From: Bacteriovorax sp. BAL6_X
Lineage (GTDB): Bacteria; Bdellovibrionota; Bacteriovoracia; Bacteriovoracales; Bacteriovoracaceae
Length of the DNA: 64,000 nt
NCBI RefSeq assembly: GCF_000443995.1
Contig: NZ_AUMC01000010.1
Coordinates: forward strand, 558,001-622,000
Direction of reading: 5' to 3'
A program made the position numbers and the translations under genes. The number at the start of each line of letters is the position of its first letter. Within the stretch, counting starts at the first letter, position 1. Below the pieces are notes generated by a model. The model worked only from the letters and a program-made list of their open reading frames with translations. It did no database searches and was not told where the DNA came from. Shown piece after piece: positions 42,626 to 51,066 of the stretch.

Positions 42626-42700
42626 GGGTGAGTTTTATAAAGTTATCGAAGACTATCTACGTCAGTTTATATATTGATTAAAAATAAATAATCATTTTAA

Positions 42701-44404
42701 CTAGAAAGTATATTCACCTTCAAGTCGATATGTCGATTCTTGATTTTCCTTTTTTATATACATGATCCCTAATTTTAAACTATCTTTTAATATTTTTGTT
42801 TGAGCTGATAAATATGTCGATTTTTGATTTCCTTTAACCCAAAATCCCGTCTTACCATATAGTGGTGCCTTTAACCCAATTTCAAATGAATGGCGTCCAT
42901 CTTCTGAGAAAAGAGTCACACTATAGTCAGCAGTTGCCCCTTCTTGCCTGATATAGATAGTATTTTGTATTCCTACGCCATACTCATTTATAATTTGCTT
43001 CTTTAGTTCATTTTTGATTGTTCCGCCAATAACGGCCAAGGTAACCTTACCTTCTTCTCTAACATCGGCCTTCATAATTGAGGCATGGGCAGTGACTATT
43101 CCTTTCCAATCTACCCCCAAGTAACTCGAGTCTGCATATAGAGATGAGCTGTACATATTTTGGTTGTCGCTAAAATCACCTTCTGTTTGATATTTATCGA
43201 CTTTTATCTTTCCTGTTCCTACTGTAACACTTAGGTGTGACTTTACATCTGCGTAAACATTTCTCAGAATACCTAAGTCAACTTTTCCAGTCCTAAGTTC
43301 AATATCCATACCGAAATAGAAGCTAGTACTATCCTTGATAAATTCCCTATGTTCTAACTTCTTTTGTTCCCTTTGAATTGCAATTCCCGTATTTAGGCTA
43401 ATGTTATCACCTTGCTTTCTTAGGCTTGCTGCAACTCCTGACGCTTTTAGACCACTTGCTGATTCAGCATAATAACTTTTTGCTCTAATTTCTCCATTTT
43501 CATAGTTCATAGAAATTACATCAATATTATCAAATTCAACACCTGGTGCCACGAGATCAAGATCTAATCCGACTGCCTGATTTAGTAGATAGCCGACCTC
43601 ACTAGGTACACGATCAACTGGCTCGCCATCTGCATTAAAGATACGGTAATTAATTCCAAAATCAGCTAGAGTTGTATCTTGAGCTAAGCCTTGTGCGCTT
43701 TGACTCTCATTTATTCTTGTTTCACCGTAGTTGAAATTAATAATTCTATCTTTATTTCCCGGGTCTTGGACTATTACTGTCGCATGACCTACGTTTCTCG
43801 TGTTATAGGCGACTACATAGACGTCTTCAACATTTAATTTTTTTAAAATATTTGCTTGAGTTACGGCAATGTCACGACAAACACCAGCTTGAGTATTATT
43901 TTTAATCGCATCAAAGATTTCTTCTGTTGTGATAACTCCATCTTTATCTCGTTCAAAATCGTAATGGTCACTCATAATCGAACCGAGAATATGAGCAAGA
44001 TACATTTTTTGATTAAAGCTTAGGAGAAACTTTGATGATGAATAGATTTTCTCTCTTATAATTTCGGGAGAGCCTATTATTAGGCCGGCAACTACATTGG
44101 TAAAGTATATTTCTCCTTCCTCTTTACCAAATTGTGCCACGGACTCTTTAAAGATATCTGACATTGCCATATCGTTAAAATAGGCACAGTTTTCACTTAA
44201 ACAACCAACAATTGATTTTACAACATTGGTTCTTCTCTTTGTGTCTGCCCAATAAGAATTTGTATTGAACTCATCAGTTTGAATAAGCGGTTTTGTTTTG
44301 TATTTCCTTTCTTTAGTTTTAGTAGTGGAGACATTAGCATTGAAACTAAAGTCAGCATGTGTAGTAAAGGTAAATAGTAAACTTAGAAAAATGATTTTCT
44401 GCAT
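42701..44404 (-). CDS. Secreted transglutaminase-like protein with barrel-like C-terminus
   Basis: A 567-residue protein with a signal peptide (MQKIIFLSLLFTFTTHA). Near residues 170-230 it has a transglutaminase-like core: TQAGVCRDIA (Cys176), NVGHATVIV (His207) and an acidic or Asn partner in IINFNYGE, so a thiol-protease-type fold is likely. The final half alternates short hydrophobic and polar strands and ends STYRLEGEYTF, a terminal Phe typical of outer-membrane barrels. The combination of the two is unusual. I infer an outer-membrane protein with an attached periplasmic enzyme; the substrate is unknown. Confidence 0.65.
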   Translation of the reverse strand: MQKIIFLSLLFTFTTHADFSFNANVSTTKTKERKYKTKPLIQTDEFNTNSYWADTKRRTNVVKSIVGCLSENCAYFNDMAMSDIFKESVAQFGKEEGEIYFTNVVAGLIIGSPEIIREKIYSSSKFLLSFNQKMYLAHILGSIMSDHYDFERDKDGVITTEEIFDAIKNNTQAGVCRDIAVTQANILKKLNVEDVYVVAYNTRNVGHATVIVQDPGNKDRIINFNYGETRINESQSAQGLAQDTTLADFGINYRIFNADGEPVDRVPSEVGYLLNQAVGLDLDLVAPGVEFDNIDVISMNYENGEIRAKSYYAESASGLKASGVAASLRKQGDNISLNTGIAIQREQKKLEHREFIKDSTSFYFGMDIELRTGKVDLGILRNVYADVKSHLSVTVGTGKIKVDKYQTEGDFSDNQNMYSSSLYADSSYLGVDWKGIVTAHASIMKADVREEGKVTLAVIGGTIKNELKKQIINEYGVGIQNTIYIRQEGATADYSVTLFSEDGRHSFEIGLKAPLYGKTGFWVKGNQKSTYLSAQTKILKDSLKLGIMYIKKENQESTYRLEGEYTF

Positions 44405-44505
44405 TAAAATCGCTCCATTTGATAATTCAGTAGATATAAAGCAAGGTGGGTGCCATTAATTTTCTCGTAAATTCATTTAGTTGGCCAAAGGGTTGTGTCG
44501 TGATG

Positions 44506-44521
44506 TTATACGGCCGTATAA
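44506..44521. promoter_or_regulatory. Perfect 16-bp palindrome with TATAAT box
   Basis: TTATACGGCCGTATAA lies 34 bases upstream of the LETM1-like gene start. Its right side gives TATAAT (44517-44522), a -10 box for that gene. The related GGCCGTATAAT occurs before the gene at 14596, so this could be a shared promoter form. Confidence 0.4.
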
Positions 44522-44554
44522 TATTTATTCATTATTTAACTTCGATAAAGGGCA

Positions 44555-44935
44555 ATGAGCAGTGTGAATTTACTAAGAAAAATAGAAAATCTATATCTTG
44601 ATAAGTTGATCTATTTTGCCTCTAAAAGAAAGGGGTTTCGGTTAAAGCTAAGAAAATCTCTAGTTTTACTTCGTGATGGACTGGAGAAAGAAGGTATAGA
44701 AACGAAAGAAATGTTTGCTACATATGCTAGATATACTCAAGGGCGTGCCTCTAAGAAAGAGATGATAGAGGCCAATAAACAATTTGTTGAAATCGTAAAA
44801 GGGCTTGGGGTTGGTGTACTTATATTATTACCTTTTGCTCCCCTTACAATTCCATTTGTTGTTAAGTTAGGTGAAAGACTTGGAATTGATATTATCCCAT
44901 CTTCATTTAAAAGTAAGGAAGGAGAGGAAGAATAA
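44555..44935 (+). CDS. LETM1-like domain protein
   Basis: A 126-residue protein. The C-terminal part VLILLPFAPLTIPFVVKLGERLGIDIIPSSFK resembles the LETM1 core, which in mitochondria links ribosome binding to ion exchange. The N-terminal 80 residues form helices. One membrane segment (about 87-106) is expected. It is far shorter than mitochondrial LETM1. Bacterial short LETM1-like proteins are known in some groups, with unknown role. It is convergent with the PAS protein and followed by a shared hairpin. Confidence 0.7.
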   Translation: MSSVNLLRKIENLYLDKLIYFASKRKGFRLKLRKSLVLLRDGLEKEGIETKEMFATYARYTQGRASKKEMIEANKQFVEIVKGLGVGVLILLPFAPLTIPFVVKLGERLGIDIIPSSFKSKEGEEE

Positions 44936-44964
44936 CACGACCTTAATAGAATCAAGGCCGTGTT
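44934..44964. terminator. Bidirectional terminator hairpin
   Basis: AACACGACCTT (44934-44944) pairs with AAGGCCGTGTT (44954-44964) with one A-C mismatch and a 9-base loop, between convergent genes. AT-rich tails follow on both sides. Confidence 0.6.
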
Positions 44965-44969
44965 AATAA

Positions 44970-46169
44970 TCATTTAATTAATACTTTATTCATTTGTGTA
45001 ATTTGATGAACTAACTCGTTTCCAATATCATTTATCTCTGTAAGTGACTTCTTTAGTGAGTCCTTAAAGATTGAGAGTTGATCGAGAAGACCTGAAAGCT
45101 CTCCTGAATTTCTATTAAGCTTCGCTGCTTCGATTTTTCCACTTATGCTTACCATCTCTAGCCCAATTGCTAACTTCTTTACGTCGTTGCAAACTTTTTT
45201 AAATTCACTAAATTCCGTTTGAATCTCAACTAAGCTAGTTTTGGCCTCTCTTATTTGTTGTTCTTGTAGTTGTGCCAAAATCTGCATTTCATTTGCTTTT
45301 TGAATAGGTGAAGGCTTTGTTTCTTTTTCGAAAAAATTGTAAATTTCTCTTTGAAGTATCGAGTTACATACGAAGAATTGGCAATCTTTTACTTTTTCCT
45401 GAACTAATTTACCAGATTCCATAAACTTATTTATTTCATCTTGAATCTCTTTTGCAAGATCATCGTATTGAGTAGAAATTGTTGCCATTGAGGCCGCCTC
45501 TTCTCCTATTCTTGCTGCTTGCACTTCAAGATTCATTGGAACTAGAGATGTCTTTTTATACTCTTCAAAAATACCTTCTGACTTTTCTTGTAGAAATGAA
45601 CCTGACTCTAAGGCCTTTCTTAATAATTTAAGTTCCTCAATTGGCGCTTCTCCTAGTACCTTTTGTCTTGATTCGAGCTCTTGCATTAGCGCCTCAATCA
45701 TAAAGTGTTCGTAAGACTCAAAGCCCAACTCTGTAACCATTGTTAGAAGAATCTCTTGAGATTGGGATGGGCTAAGCTTTTTTCGACTTTCTAATTGAGT
45801 TAGCTCACTATATTTCTCTTTTAAAATCTCAAAGAAGTTGCTACTAGGCTTTAGCCTAACTGATAGGTAACCATCTTCAATAGGTGAAACGAGGGCAAAT
45901 ACCCAGTAATTACTTCCATCCTTAGCTCGATTATTGATATAGGCGCCAATCATTTTATCTTGGGCAATAGTATCCCAAAGTAATGAGAATACCCCGCGAG
46001 GCATTTCTGGATGCCTAACAACCTTGTGGGGCCTATCTAGCATCTCCTCCCACTCATATTGACTTACTCGTTGAAATACAGAATTCCCTGACGCGATTAC
46101 ACCTCGTTTATCGGTTCTCGAGAAAAACAGCTCATCAAAATCGAAGTCACTCTCTCTATCCTTCGACAT
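44970..46169 (-). CDS. Aer-like PAS-domain sensory protein lacking a classical MCP tip
   Basis: About 399 residues from ATG 46169, chosen because GGGAGG precedes it; the longer frame from 46238 has none. Residues about 10-120 form a PAS domain (FFSRTDKRGVIASGN... HKVVRHPEMPRGVFSLLWDTI... NNRAKDGSNYWVFALVSPI) very like the FAD-binding PAS of Aer. The rest is coiled coil ending in LEMVSISGKIEAAKLNRN, a region resembling part of chemoreceptors, but the conserved chemoreceptor hairpin tip is not visible. No membrane segment is seen. It may sense redox state. Confidence 0.75.
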   Translation of the reverse strand: MSKDRESDFDFDELFFSRTDKRGVIASGNSVFQRVSQYEWEEMLDRPHKVVRHPEMPRGVFSLLWDTIAQDKMIGAYINNRAKDGSNYWVFALVSPIEDGYLSVRLKPSSNFFEILKEKYSELTQLESRKKLSPSQSQEILLTMVTELGFESYEHFMIEALMQELESRQKVLGEAPIEELKLLRKALESGSFLQEKSEGIFEEYKKTSLVPMNLEVQAARIGEEAASMATISTQYDDLAKEIQDEINKFMESGKLVQEKVKDCQFFVCNSILQREIYNFFEKETKPSPIQKANEMQILAQLQEQQIREAKTSLVEIQTEFSEFKKVCNDVKKLAIGLEMVSISGKIEAAKLNRNSGELSGLLDQLSIFKDSLKKSLTEINDIGNELVHQITQMNKVLIK

Positions 46170-46377
46170 GCATCCTCCCATTTGTGAATTAATTAATAGT
46201 TTTTGTTTTGAATGTAGAAATAAGTAAAAACATGACAAATGTCATAAATTATTGATTTTACTTGTTTCTTTATGTTTGGTTGTATCTTAATCCATTAAAA
46301 AATATTTACAACTAAATAATTAGTGTATAAATTTCACCACTTATTTTCTTTGTTGTCTGTTCAGGGTAGATAGACAT

Positions 46378-47568
46378 ATGAAAAATCATCTACTTATCTT
46401 TATTCTGTCATTGAATATGAGTTTTCAGGCGTGTGGCCTAAACCTTGCGGGAGCAAGTGTGTACTTCGACAAGGAAGAACTCTCAAAGGCGATGATTGAG
46501 CTTAGTTCTCAAGAGCAGGCGATGCTAGATGATGCTGTTCTTTCAACATTTACTTGTGAGTTTGATGCTTTAGAAGAACTATATCAATTGATCGGTGGAA
46601 AGTTAAAAGAAGTTCTCATTTATTTACGAAGTAACTCTAGAATTGATGATACTCAATACCGTCTACTTTTAAGAACAGTAAGGTCTTTTGAGGTATCTAA
46701 GAAAGAAAAGCAACTATCACCATTTAATCCAATTGTTAAAAACTTTAAGAAGAAGTCTTTCGTAAACTTTCAAAATGCTCTCCAGAAAGGGGTGTGTTTT
46801 AACACTATCGCAATAAATTTATTTAAGGAATTAGGGGAAAAGAGGCCAATAAAGTTTCTTAAGAAAGCTTATCATCAAAACTTAATTGATAAGCGTACCT
46901 ATTGGATGCTCAAAAGGCTAGTTCAAGAAGATTATCACCTTGAACCTCAAACACTAGCAGAGTATCTAAAAGTACAAAACTTTCTTACAAAGCAGTTTCC
47001 TGACCGAATTAATATTCAAAAAACTGACTATATTTCGGGAAGAGCTGAGAAAAGTAAGGTGTCACGTAGAGAAGCCTTACTTGCTAAGTATAACCAATTT
47101 CAAATTATCTATCTAAGGGGAATGACTCAGAGGTTGCTTAATCGACTTAATGCGGATGAAGTAATTATCAACGTTATCATTGATGATGAAAGCGTTGAAG
47201 AAATTATTTTAGACCCAATGGAGCAGTACCGTTTTGCTGCCAAAATGGTAAGAAAAGAGTTAGGTGATCTTCAGATGATGAATTTATTTGAAGGTATTGA
47301 TGTTGGGTTTGAAGATATTCTGGCCGCAGCTTTTGAAACAGGTCTTGTTTCAGGAGAGGACCTCAGTACTCTAGCGTTAGTAGATGATGTTTGGAACCCT
47401 GAGCTTACAAAGGCCGAAAAAAGAAAAAGATTTATTAGACGATATGGAACGATCTTTGTTGCAGCTATACCAACTACGTTTTACTTGGTGAAAGTTTTAT
47501 CACTAGTTGGTATTGAAATGTTAACAGAGACAAAGCAGGAGCCACCGCGTGATCATTCAATTTTCTAA
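46378..47568 (+). CDS. Secreted hypothetical protein in metallopeptidase operon
   Basis: A 396-residue protein with a signal peptide (MKNHLLIFILSLNMSFQACG; a weak lipobox is possible at Cys19). The body is helical with several Lys-rich segments, and a hydrophobic segment near residues 362-383 (TIFVAAIPTTFYLVKVLSLVGI) could anchor the C-terminus. No family is recognised. It overlaps the following metallopeptidase gene by 20 bases, so the pair is almost certainly functional together. A shared motif GGGTAGATA lies upstream of this gene (46364) and of the gene at 48827 (48788). Confidence 0.6.
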   Translation: MKNHLLIFILSLNMSFQACGLNLAGASVYFDKEELSKAMIELSSQEQAMLDDAVLSTFTCEFDALEELYQLIGGKLKEVLIYLRSNSRIDDTQYRLLLRTVRSFEVSKKEKQLSPFNPIVKNFKKKSFVNFQNALQKGVCFNTIAINLFKELGEKRPIKFLKKAYHQNLIDKRTYWMLKRLVQEDYHLEPQTLAEYLKVQNFLTKQFPDRINIQKTDYISGRAEKSKVSRREALLAKYNQFQIIYLRGMTQRLLNRLNADEVIINVIIDDESVEEIILDPMEQYRFAAKMVRKELGDLQMMNLFEGIDVGFEDILAAAFETGLVSGEDLSTLALVDDVWNPELTKAEKRKRFIRRYGTIFVAAIPTTFYLVKVLSLVGIEMLTETKQEPPRDHSIF

Positions 47569-48745
47569 GCTTCTTCTCGCTTTACTTTTTTCATCGTCAA
47601 TCATGGCAGGTTTTAAGGCCCAAGTGATCACTCGTGATGGTGATATGGACTTGGTTAAGAAAGAAGTAGAGCTTGATTTAACAAATACATCATTACTGGA
47701 AAACCGCAATTTTAAAATTGTATATGGTAAATCAAATGAAGCAATTAATCTAGGGACTTTAGAAGATGAAGTCGAAAAACTTAGAGCGGCAAGTGTCTTT
47801 TATCACCTGACAAAAGCAAAGAGTTATTTCTTAAACGTAGTTAAATCAACATACGTAAAAGAGTTACCACAGCTTGTGGTGCGTTTAAATATAACAAATC
47901 AATTTAATTCGATTGGGCATTTTGCACATGACAATTTATCTCCTGAATATAATAACGCACTTTCGATTCCACCAGGTAAGGGAAGGGCGAGATTTGGAAT
48001 TAAGCCTTGGAATTACGAAATTTGGTTTCGTCCTGCCAAGGAAATAGATCTTCCTAAGGAAGGCCTAAAGAATGACTTTGAGCAAACTGCCGCTATTTTT
48101 AAAGAGTTTAGAAACCAGTCGCGATTAGCAAGCTTTCAACAGTTTGTTAGTGATTTATTCTTACTTACCGGAGATGCTTTAAAAGAAAGCGGGCTTAGCA
48201 TACTTGGCTCAACTGCTATAATCGAGGCATCGTTCTTTGCTATGAAAAAACTCTATGGTCTGCTTCAAGGGAAAAAGTTTTTTTTAGACACAAGTTTTAT
48301 TCCGGAAGTTGTTTACCACGAGTTTGCTCATGTTGCTCTAAGCGATCATTTAGGGCTTAGCCACTCTTCGCCAGTTAATGAAGGAATGGCCGATTTCTTT
48401 GCGGCTTCAATCGCAGATAGTGCCACAATTGCTGATAATGTAAAAGACTATGCAAAAAGAGTTCGTGAAAAGGACGCCTTTCGTGATGAAATCTATAATG
48501 CTAGTTTTGAAACTAATGCTTATGCCAATATTGATTTTGTTCTTGGGGTTTTGTGGCAAGTTCGAGAGCTTGATAAGGAATCAAGCCATGGGCTAATTTA
48601 TGATGTTCGCAAGAATATTACAAGTAGCTCAAATATTAGAGGAGAATTATTGAGGTCCATTTTTAAGGAGTGTCGAAGAAGTTGTAAGTCACCCTTGAGA
48701 GATCGCATAAATCTTCAAAATGCCTATCATGAGATGGGTTTATAA
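47549..48745 (+). CDS. Secreted gluzincin-type metallopeptidase
   Basis: A 398-residue protein starting at GTG, overlapping the previous gene. It has a signal peptide (MIIQFSKLLLALLFSSSIMA). The zinc site is VVYHEFAHVALSDH (HEXXH, near residues 251-262), followed by the third-ligand Glu in NEGMADFFAAS about 20 residues later, the gluzincin pattern. The N-terminal 230 residues are a separate domain, and the C-terminus is short with a Cys-rich piece. The family is not clear. Secreted proteolysis, possibly on prey or on partner proteins, is inferred. Confidence 0.7.
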   Translation: MIIQFSKLLLALLFSSSIMAGFKAQVITRDGDMDLVKKEVELDLTNTSLLENRNFKIVYGKSNEAINLGTLEDEVEKLRAASVFYHLTKAKSYFLNVVKSTYVKELPQLVVRLNITNQFNSIGHFAHDNLSPEYNNALSIPPGKGRARFGIKPWNYEIWFRPAKEIDLPKEGLKNDFEQTAAIFKEFRNQSRLASFQQFVSDLFLLTGDALKESGLSILGSTAIIEASFFAMKKLYGLLQGKKFFLDTSFIPEVVYHEFAHVALSDHLGLSHSSPVNEGMADFFAASIADSATIADNVKDYAKRVREKDAFRDEIYNASFETNAYANIDFVLGVLWQVRELDKESSHGLIYDVRKNITSSSNIRGELLRSIFKECRRSCKSPLRDRINLQNAYHEMGL

Positions 48746-48826
48746 AAGAATTAAGTCTTTATGAAATTGACAAAATATATTTAGATAGGGTAGATACCCA
48801 TATCTGTTACTAATAGGGAGATGTTC

Positions 48827-49339
48827 ATGTTAAGAAAATTAGCTGCTATGGCACTTGTATGCTTTTCGTTCTCAGCTCTTGCAAATGTTGAAGCTAAAAT
48901 CGCGCCAATTTTTGAAGAAGTTGAATTTAAATTATCTGTAGAGTGGGATCAAAAAGATCAAAACTTCTACAATGAAACTGTAAAATCATTTGAAAAACAA
49001 CTGGGTGATCTAGCTCAAGAAGGTATTACGCCATCTGAGGTTTTAAATTACCTACAAGCAAATATCAAAGATAAGAAAGTTGCATCAGAGCTTTCTAACC
49101 TTGTTGGATCAATTGACGTAGAGAATATGACTCTTGAAGAATCTAAGTCACTAATTCAAGATTATGTTGATGGTATGAAGAACACTGGTGCTAACTATTC
49201 TGGTTACTACAGTTACGACTACGGTTTATACTTTGTTGTATTCGGTGGTGTTGCATTCTATTACTACTGGTATGCATTTCACTACACTTACTACTATGAT
49301 TGCTATCGTGATTACTGGGGTAGTTACTACTGCTATTAA
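48827..49339 (+). CDS. Secreted protein with Tyr-rich C-terminus
   Basis: About 170 residues from ATG 48827 (AGGGAG six bases upstream). A signal peptide opens it (MLRKLAAMALVCFSFSALA). Residues about 22-115 are helical and acidic. The last 55 residues are strikingly aromatic (GANYSGYYSYDYGLYF... HYTYYYDCYRDYWGSYYCY) with two Cys. Tyr-rich tails of this kind occur in adhesive or cross-linked surface proteins. Following a strong terminator, it appears monocistronic and likely well expressed. The function is unknown. Confidence 0.65.
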   Translation: MLRKLAAMALVCFSFSALANVEAKIAPIFEEVEFKLSVEWDQKDQNFYNETVKSFEKQLGDLAQEGITPSEVLNYLQANIKDKKVASELSNLVGSIDVENMTLEESKSLIQDYVDGMKNTGANYSGYYSYDYGLYFVVFGGVAFYYYWYAFHYTYYYDCYRDYWGSYYCY

Positions 49340-49352
49340 GATTAAATTAATA

Positions 49353-49378
49353 AGGCCTCCTTTCGGAGGCTTTTTCAT
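49353..49378 (+). terminator. Rho-independent terminator
   Basis: GCCTCC (49355-49360), loop TTTC, GGAGGC (49365-49370), then TTTTTCATTT. It is 14 bases after the Tyr-rich protein stop and is one of the clearest terminators in the window. Confidence 0.92.
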
Positions 49379-49464
49379 TTTTAAATTCTTCCAAATAAAT
49401 AATCTCTAAGTAAAGTTGTCCAGTATATTGCCGATAATGCCCTAATCATTTTAAGGGTTCTAGT

Positions 49465-49935
49465 ATGGTTTTAAATATAAGATCAAAGGTTGTGGGTTAC
49501 GAAACTTCGACTCCAAGTGGAAGTGATCGTGTTTTTAATTTTATCAAGTTTGAGAATGGAACTGTAATAGAGAATGTTATTACATCAGTTTCAATCGCTG
49601 AAAATTTCGATAAGGATGAAGAGGTTGAATTGGCTTACTTTAAGGTGGGGAAGTTCTTCTATATTTCAATGGCAAGAATTGGAAAAGAGGTGCTGACAGC
49701 AACGACGACTAGAGCAATCATCTTTAGTATGATCGTAAACTTTATTCCTATTTTTCTATGCTTTGGAACAATTCTCTTTATTGGTGCCTTTGTGATAATT
49801 GCTTATTTCTTAAATGATTTTGCAATGGCCATGTCCTATGGGGCAGTGATAGGAATACTTCCAGGGGCATATTATCTGACAAAGTTTATAAAATTCTTTT
49901 TAGAGCTTAAGCAGTGTAAATCACTTATAAAGTAG
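49465..49935 (+). CDS. Hypothetical membrane protein
   Basis: A 156-residue protein with an AAGGG site 7 bases before ATG. Residues 1-75 are soluble and mostly beta (IRSKVVGYETSTPSGSDRVFNFIKFENG). Two membrane segments follow near 88-117 and 122-140, then a short basic tail. No family is recognised. It is 46 bases upstream of the AI-2E family gene and may be co-transcribed. No motif suggests transport or enzymatic activity. Confidence 0.6.
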   Translation: MVLNIRSKVVGYETSTPSGSDRVFNFIKFENGTVIENVITSVSIAENFDKDEEVELAYFKVGKFFYISMARIGKEVLTATTTRAIIFSMIVNFIPIFLCFGTILFIGAFVIIAYFLNDFAMAMSYGAVIGILPGAYYLTKFIKFFLELKQCKSLIK

Positions 49936-49981
49936 GGCATTATAAATTGCTTATTAATCATTTCAAACATACAATATTTAC

Positions 49982-51046
49982 ATGCAAAATAAATTTAACG
50001 TAACGTACGTATTCTTCGGTTGTATCTTTCTTTTAGTCTGTTACCTTGTTTGGATGATGGCCAAGCAAATGATTGCTCCAATCATTTTTGGCTTTGTCTT
50101 AGCAGGTGTTTTTAATCCACTAAATAATCGCTTTATTGAGAAGTATAAACTTTCTGATAATTTAGCGGCTACAGTTACAAGTTGTCTTATTATTCTATTG
50201 GTTCTTATTCCTCTCATCTTCCTATCAATCGCTCTTAGTAAGGAAGCCTTAAGTCTTTATCAAACAATAATGAAGGCAATGTCTCACCATGAGGTAAATG
50301 ATTTCTTATTTGGAGATGGTCCCGTTGCTGTTCTTATTAAAAGTGTTTCCGATATCACAGGTGTTGATATTGATATGGAGCAAGTTAAGACAACAGTATT
50401 TGGAACTCTAAAAGGAATCTCTGGAACGGTTATTTCTAGTATTAACTCGATCGTTGGAAATATTATTACTTTTATTTTTGATCTTGCGATAATGATGATT
50501 GTGGTCTTTGGTATTTTTGTTGAAGGAAAAAGACTCAAAACATATATTTTCGATCTTTCACCACTACCATCAGATCAAGAACAAAAGATTCTCGATAAAT
50601 TTAACCAAATGAATTACGTGACTCTTGTTTGTAATGGAGTTGGAGGGGTAATTCAAGGCGTACTTGGAGGACTTGCTCTTTGGGCCGCAGGTATTGAGTC
50701 TGTTGTGCTTTGGACAGTTCTGATGATATTCCTAGCATTTGTTCCACTTGTTGGGATTTCAATTGTAACAATCCCTGCAAGTCTTTATCTGGTTCTGACA
50801 GGTAGTCCTGCTTCAGGAGTGGCGCTATTTATTTTTACAGCACTTGTTGGCCTGATTGTTGAAAATTGGTTCAAACCAAAGTTTATTGGTAACCGTATTC
50901 AAATTAATTCAACTTTTGTCTTACTTGCAATTATTGGAGGGATGGGAGTATTTGGAATGGGTGGAATCTTCTATGGCCCAATTATAGGAATTCTCTTTTT
51001 AACAATTGTTGAAATTTATCATGATCAATATAACGTCGTATCATAG
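49982..51046 (+). CDS. AI-2E family transporter
   Basis: A 354-residue protein with about seven to eight membrane segments. The family hallmarks are GVIQGVLGGLALWAAGIESVVLWTVLMIFLAFVPLVG and VENWFKPKFIGNRIQINSTFVLLAIIGGMGVFGMGGIFYGPIIGILFL near the C-terminus. Members export AI-2 or sodium/protons; the actual substrate cannot be read. It is followed 20 bases later by the Na/Pi cotransporter gene, possibly in one operon. Confidence 0.9.
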   Translation: MQNKFNVTYVFFGCIFLLVCYLVWMMAKQMIAPIIFGFVLAGVFNPLNNRFIEKYKLSDNLAATVTSCLIILLVLIPLIFLSIALSKEALSLYQTIMKAMSHHEVNDFLFGDGPVAVLIKSVSDITGVDIDMEQVKTTVFGTLKGISGTVISSINSIVGNIITFIFDLAIMMIVVFGIFVEGKRLKTYIFDLSPLPSDQEQKILDKFNQMNYVTLVCNGVGGVIQGVLGGLALWAAGIESVVLWTVLMIFLAFVPLVGISIVTIPASLYLVLTGSPASGVALFIFTALVGLIVENWFKPKFIGNRIQINSTFVLLAIIGGMGVFGMGGIFYGPIIGILFLTIVEIYHDQYNVVS

Positions 51047-51066
51047 GCGAAAGGAAGTGAAGAGCA

